Source: an uncultured Poribacteria bacterium
GTDB lineage: Bacteria; Poribacteria; WGA-4E; PCPOR2b
NCBI GenBank assembly: GCA_958296125.1
Contig: OY282444.1
Span: 744,001-808,000 of the forward strand
DNA length: 64,000 nt
Reading direction: 5' to 3'
Position numbers and translations under genes: made by a program. A model generated the notes under the pieces. The model was not told where the DNA came from. It did not search any database and saw nothing but the letters and a program-made list of their open reading frames with translations. The stretch's first letter is position 1, and each line of letters starts with the position of its first letter. Positions 25,559 through 34,156 of this stretch are shown in pieces.

Positions 25559-25609
25559 GCCATTCTCCTGAAAGCTGATCACAGATTAAACAGATGCCGC
25601 GGATTTCTT

Positions 25610-26617
25610 CTAATTCTCAACGGGAACAACTCCAATTCCGGGCGGATCGGGCAAGATGAGTTTACCTGCCTCAAGTGTTACGCCGCGATATGGATCATTT
25701 GCAACCAACAGATGTCCATCCAGATCTGCGTAATCCACAAGCGGTGTGAGATGCGCTGCTGCCGTAATGCCTAGGGAGCTTTCAATCATACAACCAATCA
25801 TCACTTGCAGACCATGCGCTCGCGCAATGTGAATGATTCGCATTGCTTCGAGCAAGCCACCACATTTGACCAACTTAATGTTGACACCATCAACGCACCC
25901 GACCAGCGGAGGTATATCGGCGGCACGTTTCACGCTTTCATCAGCGAAAATCGGGAGTTCCGAGTGCTCGCGGACAAATTTTAACCCCTCCAAATCGTCC
26001 GGCTTTGTGGGTTGCTCGATCAGTTCGATACCGTAAGGAACGAGCTCACGGATTTTACGCACCGCCTCTTTGGGTGTCCACGCCGTGTTGGCATCCACAT
26101 AGATTGGCTTATCCGTAACCTCGCGGAGGGCGCGAATAAGCTCTAGGTCACGGTGGGTGCCGAGTTTCACCTTGAGGAGGGGATATGCCTCCGCTTCACG
26201 CACCTTTTGCTGCATAATCTCTGGATCATCAATCCCGATTGTGAAGGTGGTAAGCGGCGTTGCCTTGGGATCGAGGCCCCAGAGCTGATAAAGCGGCACG
26301 CCTAACTTTTTCCCAAGCCGGTCGTGCAGCGCCATATCAATCGCGGACTTTGCAGCATAGTTGCGTCCGAGAACCGATTCAAGCTCCGACATGACACTCT
26401 CAATCGCATCAAGATTTCCATCAAGACCTGCATCAAGGATGTCAAAAGCAACTTGAACCGTTTCGACGGTTTCGCCATAGAAGCGCGCGGGAGCCGTCTC
26501 ACCAAGGCCGCCATCAATTTCGACAGAAATCGCTTGACGGAATTCATCGACAGCTCGCCGAGCAATCTTGAAGGGATGAACAAGTTTGAGATCGGTGATT
26601 TGATATCGGATATTCAT
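25610..26617 (-). CDS. Enolase-superfamily dipeptide epimerase / muconate-lactonizing-like enzyme
   Basis: 335 aa. The capping domain is followed by the barrel with LLKVKLGT (KxK acid/base lysine), VDANTAWTPKEA, EQPTKPDDLEGL, FADESV (three metal acids Asp/Glu/Asp), NIKLVKCGG (second lysine) and GCMIESSLGI. This set is typical of L-Ala-D/L-Glu epimerases and relatives, which recycle muropeptides or epimerise dipeptides. Exact specificity cannot be read from the sequence. It ends about 50 bases before the pckA start. Confidence 0.88.
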   Translation of the reverse strand: MNIRYQITDLKLVHPFKIARRAVDEFRQAISVEIDGGLGETAPARFYGETVETVQVAFDILDAGLDGNLDAIESVMSELESVLGRNYAAKSAIDMALHDRLGKKLGVPLYQLWGLDPKATPLTTFTIGIDDPEIMQQKVREAEAYPLLKVKLGTHRDLELIRALREVTDKPIYVDANTAWTPKEAVRKIRELVPYGIELIEQPTKPDDLEGLKFVREHSELPIFADESVKRAADIPPLVGCVDGVNIKLVKCGGLLEAMRIIHIARAHGLQVMIGCMIESSLGITAAAHLTPLVDYADLDGHLLVANDPYRGVTLEAGKLILPDPPGIGVVPVEN

Positions 26618-26698
26618 AAAGTGGCTGCAAAGCTTTGATTCGTGCGTTCGCTTAATCGTGTTCTTATTGGATAAAGGCAGTTGTAAATTTCTAATCGG

Positions 26699-26727
26699 TT
26701 GACACTATCAGCTAAGTATATTATGAT
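26699..26727 (+). promoter_or_regulatory. Candidate sigma70 promoter upstream of the 27-29.5 kb ECF operon
   Basis: TTGACA, 17-bp spacer, TATGAT on the + strand, about 240 bp before ATG 26970. The long AT-rich gap from 26618 to 26969 shows nothing else except an AACTTTGCACGG phrase (26831) loosely like the dispersed AGTTGC motif. Confidence 0.5.
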
Positions 26728-26969
26728 GATGGTTAATTGTCAAGAGGATTTTCTACTTTGGTATGTTGATTCATCTTTTTGCTCAGACCGTCACATTTTA
26801 CAATTGGTTAATTTTTTAAACTTTAATGCAACTTTGCACGGTGTCATTCGTAGTAAAGGCAAACCGCAGTAGAAAATGTCCACAGGAGATGCTCAAATCA
26901 GGGGTGGGTTGATTCATTGAAGCGGGTATTACGTTATGTTAGAATTTGCCTTAATAGGAGGCAAACCTA

Positions 26970-27803
26970 ATGAAAATCTTATACGATAAACTGTTAATCG
27001 GTTCCCTTGTGTTGGCGATGCTCATCATCTGCGGCTCGTATTTCGGAGCTCATTATGTCTACCGAGATTTGCCCGATGAAAGCAGTGAAGATATACGGGC
27101 ACTCCTTCAGTCTTTAGACGACGATAATACGTCATACGCGACCGAACAAAGCTTCGATGAGAGGACTAATTGGCACGAACAGGAGAGACTATTTCTGTCA
27201 GAAAACGAAGATCTTCACAAATTTGTTGAAGATAGTGACCAGATGACATCGGATAATTTCGCAGAGGATTTTGAGAGGTCTTCAGAGGAAGCAAAACGTG
27301 AATTTTATAATTCGATCGGCCTAGAACCACCGCCGCCCGGACATACCTATCTATGGGAGGGCGATGGAAACGCTCGACTCGTCCGGTACAATGAATCCTC
27401 AATTGAAGTTGATTGGACACAACAAAATTACGGGAATTTTTTTCAGTTAAGCGACGAAGAGTTTGAGAGGTATAACGCTTTAGCTGCGATAACCGACGAA
27501 ATCACGGCGCGCTCGCTAAGGATTCCAACAAATGTTGTTGAGTTGGCGCGGGAATGGAAAAACGCACTTTACCAAAAAACGTGGGGATCTAAACCAACGA
27601 TTCATGCTGCCACCGTTTATAATCGACCGATAACCCTGGCAGATAATGAGGAAAAAAGTCGACTCCTCGAGAGGAAATATCTGGATGCGTTGCCTCCACC
27701 ACGGAGATTCTCGGTTAATTACGACGGGGTGAACCAACTCATCATTGAACTAACCTTCGCGCTTGGTCAGGATTCACAGGGAATCCTAACAGTTTATGAA
27801 TAA
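26970..27803 (+). CDS. Membrane-anchored protein of ECF locus 1 (paralogue A)
   Basis: 277 aa, no family recognised. An N-terminal membrane anchor (~8-28) ends in GSYFGAHYVYRD, which matches GSYFGSHWYYGD in the protein at 28738. Both then carry an acidic ALLQxLDxx motif (RALLQSLDDD here). The rest is acidic and probably extracytoplasmic, ending in a beta-rich part (FSVNYDGVNQLIIELTF). TAGGAGG precedes ATG. It is the first gene of an operon with a 22-aa ORF, an ECF sigma factor, a two-TM protein and its paralogue. A role as sensor or target of the sigma system is inference. Confidence 0.75.
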   Translation: MKILYDKLLIGSLVLAMLIICGSYFGAHYVYRDLPDESSEDIRALLQSLDDDNTSYATEQSFDERTNWHEQERLFLSENEDLHKFVEDSDQMTSDNFAEDFERSSEEAKREFYNSIGLEPPPPGHTYLWEGDGNARLVRYNESSIEVDWTQQNYGNFFQLSDEEFERYNALAAITDEITARSLRIPTNVVELAREWKNALYQKTWGSKPTIHAATVYNRPITLADNEEKSRLLERKYLDALPPPRRFSVNYDGVNQLIIELTFALGQDSQGILTVYE

Positions 27804-27826
27804 TACCTAGAAAGGAGATAATCAAA

Positions 27827-27895
27827 ATGAGGCACTTTGTGTTGATCCTTAATCGCCAGGACAAACCTCGCAACTTTTCGTCGTGGCATTTGTAG
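27827..27895 (+). CDS. 22-aa micro-ORF before the ECF gene
   Basis: A strong AAAGGAG nine bases before ATG 27827 opens a 22-codon frame ending at TAG 27893-27895, 33 bases before the sigma factor ATG. It codes a basic peptide with no motif I know. The good ribosome-binding site suggests translation, perhaps as a leader peptide that controls the sigma gene. Confidence 0.4.
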   Translation: MRHFVLILNRQDKPRNFSSWHL

Positions 27896-27928
27896 CAAGG
27901 ACAGCTTTATACCAGAGGAGGTGCTCCT

Positions 27929-28492
27929 ATGCTAGAGGCAGTGTTTCTTAATCTCGTCAAGCAGCATCAGGCACAGATTTATCAACACGCACTGTACCTG
28001 CTCAATGACCAAGAGGAAGCGGAGGACGTGACTCAGGAGACTTTCATCAAAGCGTGGAATTACACCGCTGAATTACGCCTTGAGACAGTCCAATCGTGGT
28101 TGCTAAAATGCACCAATAATTTATGTATTGACCTATTACGCCGACGTAAATTTCAAGTGTCGCTAACGATGGGGGATACCGACGAAATTGAAACACTGGC
28201 CCACCATCAGCGCGCGCGCAGAGCATCTGAATCATCAAATTCGTCGCCGGAAGTGTTCTGCATCAGGCGGGAACGTCAACGGTTGGTGCAACAAGCGATT
28301 GCTCAACTCCCGCTCCATTTTCGCACGGTTGTGATTATGCACGAAATAAATGGATTGAATTTTGATGAAATCGCGGAAACGCTAAACCAGCCTATCGGCA
28401 CTGTGAAATCAAACATGTTTCGCGCAAAAAAGAGATTGCGGGAAACACTGCGAAACCTTTATCAGTCCGATAGTGATACCGATACAAACTAG
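27929..28492 (+). CDS. ECF RNA polymerase sigma factor, locus 1
   Basis: 187 aa. Sigma-2: QEEAEDVTQETFIKAWNY and SWLLKCTNNLCIDLLRRRK. Sigma-4: IAQLPLHFRTVVIMHEINGL and FDEIAETLNQPIGTVKSNMF. Both domains are intact, joined by a Ser-rich linker. No anti-sigma gene with a zinc motif follows; the next gene is a 65-aa two-TM protein, which could fill that role. AGAGGAGG lies before the ATG. Confidence 0.92.
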   Translation: MLEAVFLNLVKQHQAQIYQHALYLLNDQEEAEDVTQETFIKAWNYTAELRLETVQSWLLKCTNNLCIDLLRRRKFQVSLTMGDTDEIETLAHHQRARRASESSNSSPEVFCIRRERQRLVQQAIAQLPLHFRTVVIMHEINGLNFDEIAETLNQPIGTVKSNMFRAKKRLRETLRNLYQSDSDTDTN

Positions 28493-28506
28493 AAGGAAGG
28501 TAGTCT

Positions 28507-28704
28507 ATGCTCGTTAACCATATGAGACATATAAGCACAAAAAAGATGGTTGTCTATATTTTAGTGCTTATATGTCTGCTATCTATTGGCATCGGCATAC
28601 ACATGGGTATACATACAAAGGTTTTACATTTCGCTGTGGCTTTATTAATACTGATGCCTCAGTATATTGCGGCCATGATTTCCCTTATATTTCAGCTCGA
28701 TTAG
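28507..28704 (+). CDS. 65-aa two-TM membrane protein
   Basis: A small hydrophobic protein with two predicted membrane helices (~residues 14-33 and ~39-62) and a basic N-terminus. GAAGGAAGG precedes ATG 28507. It starts 14 bases after the ECF sigma gene and ends 33 bases before the next start. No family recognised. Its position is that of a membrane anti-sigma factor, but it lacks a visible sigma-binding domain. Confidence 0.65.
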   Translation: MLVNHMRHISTKKMVVYILVLICLLSIGIGIHMGIHTKVLHFAVALLILMPQYIAAMISLIFQLD

Positions 28705-28737
28705 GTGCCTGACAAAAACACAGCAGGAGGTAATACC

Positions 28738-29538
28738 GTGCTCTTTACAAGTAAGCAGAAGCTGGTGATAGGTGGAGCGATTCTGTTCGCTGTTCTATTC
28801 GTTGTGGGTAGCTATTTCGGCAGCCACTGGTACTATGGCGATATTGATCCGGTGCCAGAGCACCTGTTGACAATAGAGCCGCGCCCCTCAATAGTGAACC
28901 AAGAAGTGAGCCAAGAAAAGCTCGTTTTTGGTTCTCAGGATACGGCGGGGCTTGAATCGTCATCGGTTGCAGAGACAGGAGAATTATCCGGTGGCGATGT
29001 TGTTTCGACACCCCTTCCGGATATAACCGATGATGAACTAGACGCGCTTTTACAAGATTTGGATGAGTCCCCTGATGAAAAGGGGGATTTCCCCGAAGTT
29101 CCTGACGGATTTCCTTCGGACCTTACCCCAATTTGGATTGAATACCCCAACTATCGAAAGGGGGATGTGTCTGACCACGAGACGATGTACCGTGTCTTGA
29201 TAAAGCTGTGGAATCAGGGAGACCACGATTTTGTCAATGGTGTCTATATGTATGGCAATGGGAGAGTCTACCCGCTCTATCGTGACGTGCTGTATGTTAC
29301 GTGGGATGAGGATGAGATTGATGAGCCTGATGGAGGAAAAAGGAAATTCCGGTATATATCTTCGGCCCTTGGGACTCATGCCAGAGCAAACCCCGAAGAT
29401 GGTTGGGCGTTTTTTACGCCTAAAGAGATGATGACGGAGGGTTATAATTATAAAGCGAAGTATCCCGACCTAAAACTTGTTGATTATGATAGCGCAGGGT
29501 ATGCCCCTGAAACCTTTCTCGATGATGATGAAAAATAG
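28738..29538 (+). CDS. Membrane-anchored protein of ECF locus 1 (paralogue B)
   Basis: 266 aa from GTG 28738, chosen because AGGAGG sits seven bases upstream; an in-frame GTG at 28705 has none. The anchor (~9-25) ends in GSYFGSHWYYGD, paralogous to the protein at 26970, and DALLQDLD matches its ALLQ motif. The outer part contains GVYMYGNGRVYPLYRDVLYV, which resembles the FIPTRFKTLYV and YLPGRANRVYV segments of the tail proteins at 39-42 kb. This suggests one wider family. It lacks the GLRRLR tail. Function unknown. Confidence 0.75.
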   Translation: MLFTSKQKLVIGGAILFAVLFVVGSYFGSHWYYGDIDPVPEHLLTIEPRPSIVNQEVSQEKLVFGSQDTAGLESSSVAETGELSGGDVVSTPLPDITDDELDALLQDLDESPDEKGDFPEVPDGFPSDLTPIWIEYPNYRKGDVSDHETMYRVLIKLWNQGDHDFVNGVYMYGNGRVYPLYRDVLYVTWDEDEIDEPDGGKRKFRYISSALGTHARANPEDGWAFFTPKEMMTEGYNYKAKYPDLKLVDYDSAGYAPETFLDDDEK

Positions 29539-29554
29539 CAGCGTGATGCCGTTA

Positions 29555-29582
29555 GGCTTGTCAACCGCAAGGCTAACAAGCC
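29555..29582 (+). terminator. Stem-loop after ECF locus 1
   Basis: GGCTTGT/ACAAGCC stem with a 14-nt loop, 16 bases past the stop at 29538. There is no T run, so termination is weak or only partial. Confidence 0.4.
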
Positions 29583-29639
29583 CATTGGAGGGCATCATGA
29601 AATTAAAGATTGCGTTCGTCTATGCCCTCCCGCCGTGGC

Positions 29640-31991
29640 TTATGACTCAGAACCGTTGCCGGATGCCTTCTTCTCCTTCCACGCCTTGACCACCTTCTCT
29701 GGAGTCAGCGGCTGATCCCAGATACGCACACCAATCGCGTCATAAATCGCGTTGCCGATTGCGGGCGACGTGGGCACCACGACGATTTCACCGGCCCCCT
29801 TGGCACCATAGGGTCCATGCTCGTGCGGAACCTCAACAATAATCGACTCCATATATTCGTTCAACGGCATCTCAACGATGGAGGGAATCTTATAGTCCAT
29901 CAGGCTGGCGTTAGTCATCTGTCCACTTGTATCAAAGCACATATCCTCGTGCAGTGCAATACCAATGCCCATACACCCGCCGCCATAGTTCTGCATTTCG
30001 ACCCCTTGCGGGTTCATCGCCTTACCGACATCAATTGCGGAGACAAATTTCCGTACGCGTACCTGCCCCGTTTCAACGTTGACCTCAACCTCCGCTGCTT
30101 GGGCACCATGTCCCATGTAAGCCATCGGTTGCTCACCCTGCCCGGTGTTTGGATCGTGTGGACTAGCACTGACCTCCCATGTCGCCTTGCCGAGGATCTC
30201 AACATCTGCCGGACGTTTGCCCGCCAGCATCTCAACCACGAACAAATCCTCAACCTCAATGGATTTAGAAGAACCCTTGACGAAGATGTGTCCACCGGAG
30301 ACCTCTAAGTCGGCCGGGTGCGCCTCCAACTTGGGTGCGGCGAGCTCCCGTATCTGGCGTTTCGCATCGTCACACGCCATACGGGTGGCATTGCCGGTGT
30401 GGAAGGTCTGCCGACTGGAACCGGCGACATGGTCGAAAGGCGTAATCGCGGTGTCCGGGGTGACCAGTTTGACCTTATCGATCTCAATTCCGAACTCATC
30501 GGCGACGATTTGCGTGAGAATGGTATAAGCACCCTGCCCCAAATCGACCGCGCTGGTTCGCAGCTCGCAGGAAGCATCCTCATGGACTTTTAACTCCGTA
30601 CTCGAAGCAGTCGGCGCGAAAGAATACTTATTACCCAAAGCGATGCCCTTACCACGATACCACGGGGGATCCAACGGCTCAGAGGGGGTTTCCCACTCAA
30701 TTGCATCAGCACATTTGGTTAGACATTCGTGGGCACTGAACGCATGGGCAGGCATGGTGATGGCGGTGCGCTCGCCTTCGGTTAGCAGGTTATTTATACG
30801 CAGTTCAACAGCATCAATGTCGCACTTTCTCGCGATGATGTCCATCTGAGTTTCGACCGCCCAAGCGGACTCCGCACAGCCGTAGCCTCGCAACGCACCA
30901 CCGGAGACACGGTTGGTATAAACGCCGTAAGAGTCCACCCAGAGCGCAGCCAAGCGGTAGGAGCCGGGATAGAGATGTGTGGAGAAAATTGGTTTGAGAA
31001 TCCCCTCGCCGCTATAGCCGCCGCCCCAGAGAATCGAGGTAACTTTGCGGCCGATTAGGATGCCATCCTGAGTTACAGCATCCTTTACATCAAAGATGAA
31101 CGGGGTGCGTGCCGCAGTAGCGGAGAGGTCTTCGGCGCGGGTCAAGATAATTTTGACAGGGCGACGTGCTTTGCGGGCAAGTGAGGCGGCGATAGCACCC
31201 TCTTTAACCGTCAATTTGCCGCCAAAGGCACCACCGACAAATGGAATGATGACGCGAACTTTGGAGGGTGATAGATCAAGTGCTTTCGCTAAACCGTCGC
31301 GCGCGATATAGGGCGACTGCCCCCCTGCCCAGAGGGTGAGTGTGCCATCGGAACTCCATTGTGCCACTGCTCCATGCGGCTCCATGCACGCGGTGTGGAC
31401 ATAACCGGTTGCATAGCGGTTTTCGATGATGTGTCCGCCTTCGTCCTCTACTTTTTTGAACGCGGCATCAATGTCACCGTGACGGATACGGTAGGCTTGC
31501 CACAGGTTGGGCGGACGCTCGTCCATTTCGGCGAGTTCAAGGAGTTTTTCGTATTCCTCATATTCTTCGTGCAGCACCACCGGCGGATCTAACTTAATAG
31601 CTTCCTCCGGATCGAATAGGGAAGGGAGTTCCTCGTATTCGACCTCAATCTGTTCACAAGCTGCTCGTGCAATCTCTGGGGTATCCGCAGCGACCGCAGC
31701 GACAGGCTCACCGACAAGGCGCGTTTTGTCGTGAGCGAGCAAATGCTCATCCAGTGTTAGGATGCCCAATCGCACGTCAGGCAGATCCGCAGCGGTAACG
31801 ACAGCGCGTACACCGGGCATCTGTTCGGCTTCGCTGGTATCAATTCGCAGAATCTTTGCATGTGCAAGCGGACTGCGTTTCAGCTTGGCATGGATCATAC
31901 GCGGCAGCACGATGTCGGTTGTAAATTGTGCAGTTCCAGTTACTTTCTCGATACCATCAATACGTTTAGCAGAAGTTCCAACAACGTTCAT
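29640..31991 (-). CDS. Molybdenum-hydroxylase large subunit (xanthine dehydrogenase/CO dehydrogenase family)
   Basis: 783 aa from ATG 31991, with GGAGG ten bases upstream; a longer frame to 32066 would overlap the small subunit. This subunit binds the Mo-molybdopterin cofactor. Visible segments are GTAQFTTDIVLPRMIHAKL, GGAFGGKLTVKEG, GALRGYGCAESAWAVE, LGQGAYTILTQIVADEFG and the catalytic GAKGAGE. It forms with the next two genes a complete Mo/2Fe-2S/FAD hydroxylase. The substrate (purine, aldehyde, nicotinate or other) cannot be read; the CO dehydrogenase Cys signature was not seen. Confidence 0.95.
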   Translation of the reverse strand: MNVVGTSAKRIDGIEKVTGTAQFTTDIVLPRMIHAKLKRSPLAHAKILRIDTSEAEQMPGVRAVVTAADLPDVRLGILTLDEHLLAHDKTRLVGEPVAAVAADTPEIARAACEQIEVEYEELPSLFDPEEAIKLDPPVVLHEEYEEYEKLLELAEMDERPPNLWQAYRIRHGDIDAAFKKVEDEGGHIIENRYATGYVHTACMEPHGAVAQWSSDGTLTLWAGGQSPYIARDGLAKALDLSPSKVRVIIPFVGGAFGGKLTVKEGAIAASLARKARRPVKIILTRAEDLSATAARTPFIFDVKDAVTQDGILIGRKVTSILWGGGYSGEGILKPIFSTHLYPGSYRLAALWVDSYGVYTNRVSGGALRGYGCAESAWAVETQMDIIARKCDIDAVELRINNLLTEGERTAITMPAHAFSAHECLTKCADAIEWETPSEPLDPPWYRGKGIALGNKYSFAPTASSTELKVHEDASCELRTSAVDLGQGAYTILTQIVADEFGIEIDKVKLVTPDTAITPFDHVAGSSRQTFHTGNATRMACDDAKRQIRELAAPKLEAHPADLEVSGGHIFVKGSSKSIEVEDLFVVEMLAGKRPADVEILGKATWEVSASPHDPNTGQGEQPMAYMGHGAQAAEVEVNVETGQVRVRKFVSAIDVGKAMNPQGVEMQNYGGGCMGIGIALHEDMCFDTSGQMTNASLMDYKIPSIVEMPLNEYMESIIVEVPHEHGPYGAKGAGEIVVVPTSPAIGNAIYDAIGVRIWDQPLTPEKVVKAWKEKKASGNGSES

Positions 31992-31996
31992 TTTAT

Positions 31997-32467
31997 TTAT
32001 TCCTCCTTCTCCACTGCGACGCTCAAAATCGCTTGCGTCGCGTGTGTGTACACTCCGCAGCGGCAAAGATTCCCCACAAATGCAGAGCGGATGTCCTCTT
32101 CAGCTGGATTCGGGTTTTCGTCTAGCAACTGCTTTGCCGTCAGCAGCATCCCCGGTGTACAATAACCACACTGGACAGCACCGTGCTCAAGAAACGCAGT
32201 TTGCAACGGATGTAGCGCATCGGGTGCCCCCAACCCTTCTATAGTCAAGACCGATTTCTCTTTCGCCTGTAGCCCAAGCATCAGACACGATTTTACCAGC
32301 TGGCCCTCAACCAATACCGTACAAGTTCCACACCGTCCATCTTCACAAGCACACTTAGTCCCCGTTAGCCCAATCCCATCACGAATAGCCTCCATCAAGG
32401 TGTGGTAGGGTTCAACGAGGATGTCATAGTTTTCGTCATTGACAGTCAATGATAATGGGTATTTCAT
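31997..32467 (-). CDS. Molybdenum-hydroxylase 2Fe-2S subunit
   Basis: 156 aa. The plant-ferredoxin-type cluster is KCACEDGRCGTCTVLV with a later Cys (SCLMLG), and the second cluster is CGYCTPGMLL with NLCRCGVY. This is the standard small subunit that carries electrons from Mo to FAD. Its stop lies five bases before the large-subunit start, so the two are translationally linked. Confidence 0.96.
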   Translation of the reverse strand: MKYPLSLTVNDENYDILVEPYHTLMEAIRDGIGLTGTKCACEDGRCGTCTVLVEGQLVKSCLMLGLQAKEKSVLTIEGLGAPDALHPLQTAFLEHGAVQCGYCTPGMLLTAKQLLDENPNPAEEDIRSAFVGNLCRCGVYTHATQAILSVAVEKEE

Positions 32468-32544
32468 TAAAAAGCCTCCAAATAGTTAGTTCTCAATCCA
32501 ACCCCGATCGAAGATTAGGGCTTTATGCTGCCCCTTTAATTGTC

Positions 32545-33417
32545 TTAACCGATGGCGAGCGCAACAGCTTCCGTCAATGCTTCCTTAGTTAGCACACTGA
32601 CAAGGTCAATTTTGTATTCGTTTGATGCCATCGGATCACTCGATGGAGCGACATGGGCTGCGGCGAGTTCGCTGGCTGCGGCGAGCACCCCGTTGTTTCC
32701 GACGATGTTGTTTCTCTTCAGACGTGCCTCCGCTTCTTGTGCGTGAACCGGGGCACCTGAACAGTTACCGACCACGATGCGAGCTTCCTGACATTGCCCC
32801 GCTCCATTGAGGCTGACAAACGCACCGACTCCGACGACAGGATAATCTCCTGCTCGCAGAACAAACCGGCGGTGGGCGGCTGCGGCGACTGTGAGGTCGA
32901 ATGATGGAACAATCACCTCTGTCAATAATTCACCCGGTTGAGCAGCGGTAGCAAAAGCCCCGGTGACAAAGTCACGCATAGGCACAACCCGTTCACCGTC
33001 TGCACTCGCCAATTTTACCGTAGCATTCAGCGAGATCAGAACAACGGTGATGTCGCTCGCCGGATGCGCTTCACAGATCGCCCCGCCGAGTGTCGCAAAA
33101 TTACGAATCTGTGGGTCTGCCACCGCTTTGATAGCATCACTCAGGGCACGCAGCGTTGGATGTGCGTCGTCTATACCTATCAAACGATTGAGGGTAACCT
33201 TCGCACCAATTTTTACGCCTTCCTCCGATGCGGTTATGTCCTCCAATTCGGTGACATGCTGAATACTGATTAGATGGGATGGCTGAATCAATCCATTTCG
33301 CAACAGCAGTGCCAAGCTCTGTCCGCCGGCAACAACCTTCGCACCATCCCCGTGCTCGGCTAGCAGCGTACAGACCTCCGAGACGGTGGTCGGCTCAAGA
33401 TAGTGACAATCAACCAT
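32545..33417 (-). CDS. Molybdenum-hydroxylase FAD-binding subunit
   Basis: 290 aa of the CoxM/XdhB type. FAD-binding segments are VAGGQSLALLLRNG and TLGGAICEAHPASD, with the C-terminal CO_deh_flav_C domain. It is the first gene of the three-gene operon in order FAD, FeS, Mo. GGGAGGAAA precedes the start. Confidence 0.95.
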   Translation of the reverse strand: MVDCHYLEPTTVSEVCTLLAEHGDGAKVVAGGQSLALLLRNGLIQPSHLISIQHVTELEDITASEEGVKIGAKVTLNRLIGIDDAHPTLRALSDAIKAVADPQIRNFATLGGAICEAHPASDITVVLISLNATVKLASADGERVVPMRDFVTGAFATAAQPGELLTEVIVPSFDLTVAAAAHRRFVLRAGDYPVVGVGAFVSLNGAGQCQEARIVVGNCSGAPVHAQEAEARLKRNNIVGNNGVLAAASELAAAHVAPSSDPMASNEYKIDLVSVLTKEALTEAVALAIG

Positions 33418-33490
33418 GTATTTCCTCCCTCATTTAGATGAGCTATGGGATTTTTGAGGAAACCCTCAATGTATCAGGGGATTTCCTATT

Positions 33491-33724
33491 ATAACCGAAG
33501 TTGCTAGTAGTAGGAATACTCCGTATGCCGTAACCGTTGTGCAAACGACGGAACGACAGAGCGTGCCGACTCTTGTGCCCTCTCTCTCCCGCCGCCAGCG
33601 GAGGAAAAGGGGGGCGGTCTGTGTGGCGGTGCCGTGGATTTGTCAATCCACTGCGAGCAGGGATTGGCTCTGATTTTCCCTGTTTGCAACGTTTCCTATA
33701 AATGGCAACTTACATTATTATAAA
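33491..33724. repeat. MITE-like element 2 with inverted AAGTTGC termini
   Basis: The left end TAACCGAAGTTGCTAGT and the right end, in reverse TAATGTAAGTTGCCATT, are imperfect inverted repeats about 230 bp apart. It shares GTTGCTAGTAGTAGG (33500-33514) and a TCCGTATGCCGTAACC-like phrase with element 3 at 38.0 kb. It fills most of the gap between the hydroxylase operon and 33.9 kb; no gene is supported in it. Confidence 0.5.
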
Positions 33725-33880
33725 CAGATTGTATTTTTTTTGGAAATTGCTCAAGATTATAACATAGTTCTCCCGAAAATAGAAACCCAAAAATCATCCA
33801 CGCGCTTTAGTCGTGCAAGCGCGTATCCAATTCTATTGACCCCAACCGCTCGGATCTGCTATAATGGCGGTGGCTTGGGT

Positions 33881-33917
33881 TACCCCCCTCTCAGCCCCCC
33901 GCAGGCAGGGGGGATTG
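33881..33917. repeat. C-rich palindromic repeat, intergenic copy
   Basis: ACCCCCCTCTCAGCCCCCC followed by GCAGGCAGGGGGG forms a hairpin-capable C/G palindrome. Its reverse complement matches a 37-bp stretch inside the DUF815 gene (38379-38415). Confidence 0.6.
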
Positions 33918-33948
33918 TATCGGAGATTGAAATAGAGGAGATCAAATC

Positions 33949-34068
33949 ATGATTCGCACGCACTATTTGCTATTTTTTGTCTCGATTTTTTGCCTGATCA
34001 GTCTGATTGTTTACCCAAATGCTGCTTTGAATCCCGATCCATCGGGGGCTTGTGCCCGTCCAAAATAG
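33949..34068 (+). CDS. 39-aa secreted or membrane peptide
   Basis: ATG 33949 has GAGGAG nine bases upstream and opens a 39-codon frame to TAG 34066. The peptide has a signal-like hydrophobic core (LLFFVSIFCLISLIVY) and a short tail (NPDPSGACARPK). It may be a small exported peptide or the remaining start of a lost secreted protein. No family recognised. Confidence 0.4.
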   Translation: MIRTHYLLFFVSIFCLISLIVYPNAALNPDPSGACARPK

Positions 34069-34156
34069 TCTTGGAACGGAGATTGGTTCAATTTGTCACA
34101 TGTCAATAAAACCAAGTAACTTGCGCTATCAAAATTTTGATAAAGGAGATGAAATT

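Noticed and set aside
29590-29689. Short + strand frame starting MKLKIAFVYALPPW after ECF locus 1
   Set aside because: It has a fair ribosome-binding site but runs into the end of the molybdenum hydroxylase gene and stops; at most the stub of a lost gene.
29640-33417. CO dehydrogenase assignment for the molybdenum hydroxylase
   Set aside because: The CO dehydrogenase active-site Cys loop was not seen, so only the broad family is given.
33740-33952. 70-aa + strand frame in the gap after the hydroxylase operon
   Set aside because: It crosses the C-rich palindrome, has no Shine-Dalgarno and overlaps the better small ORF at 33949.
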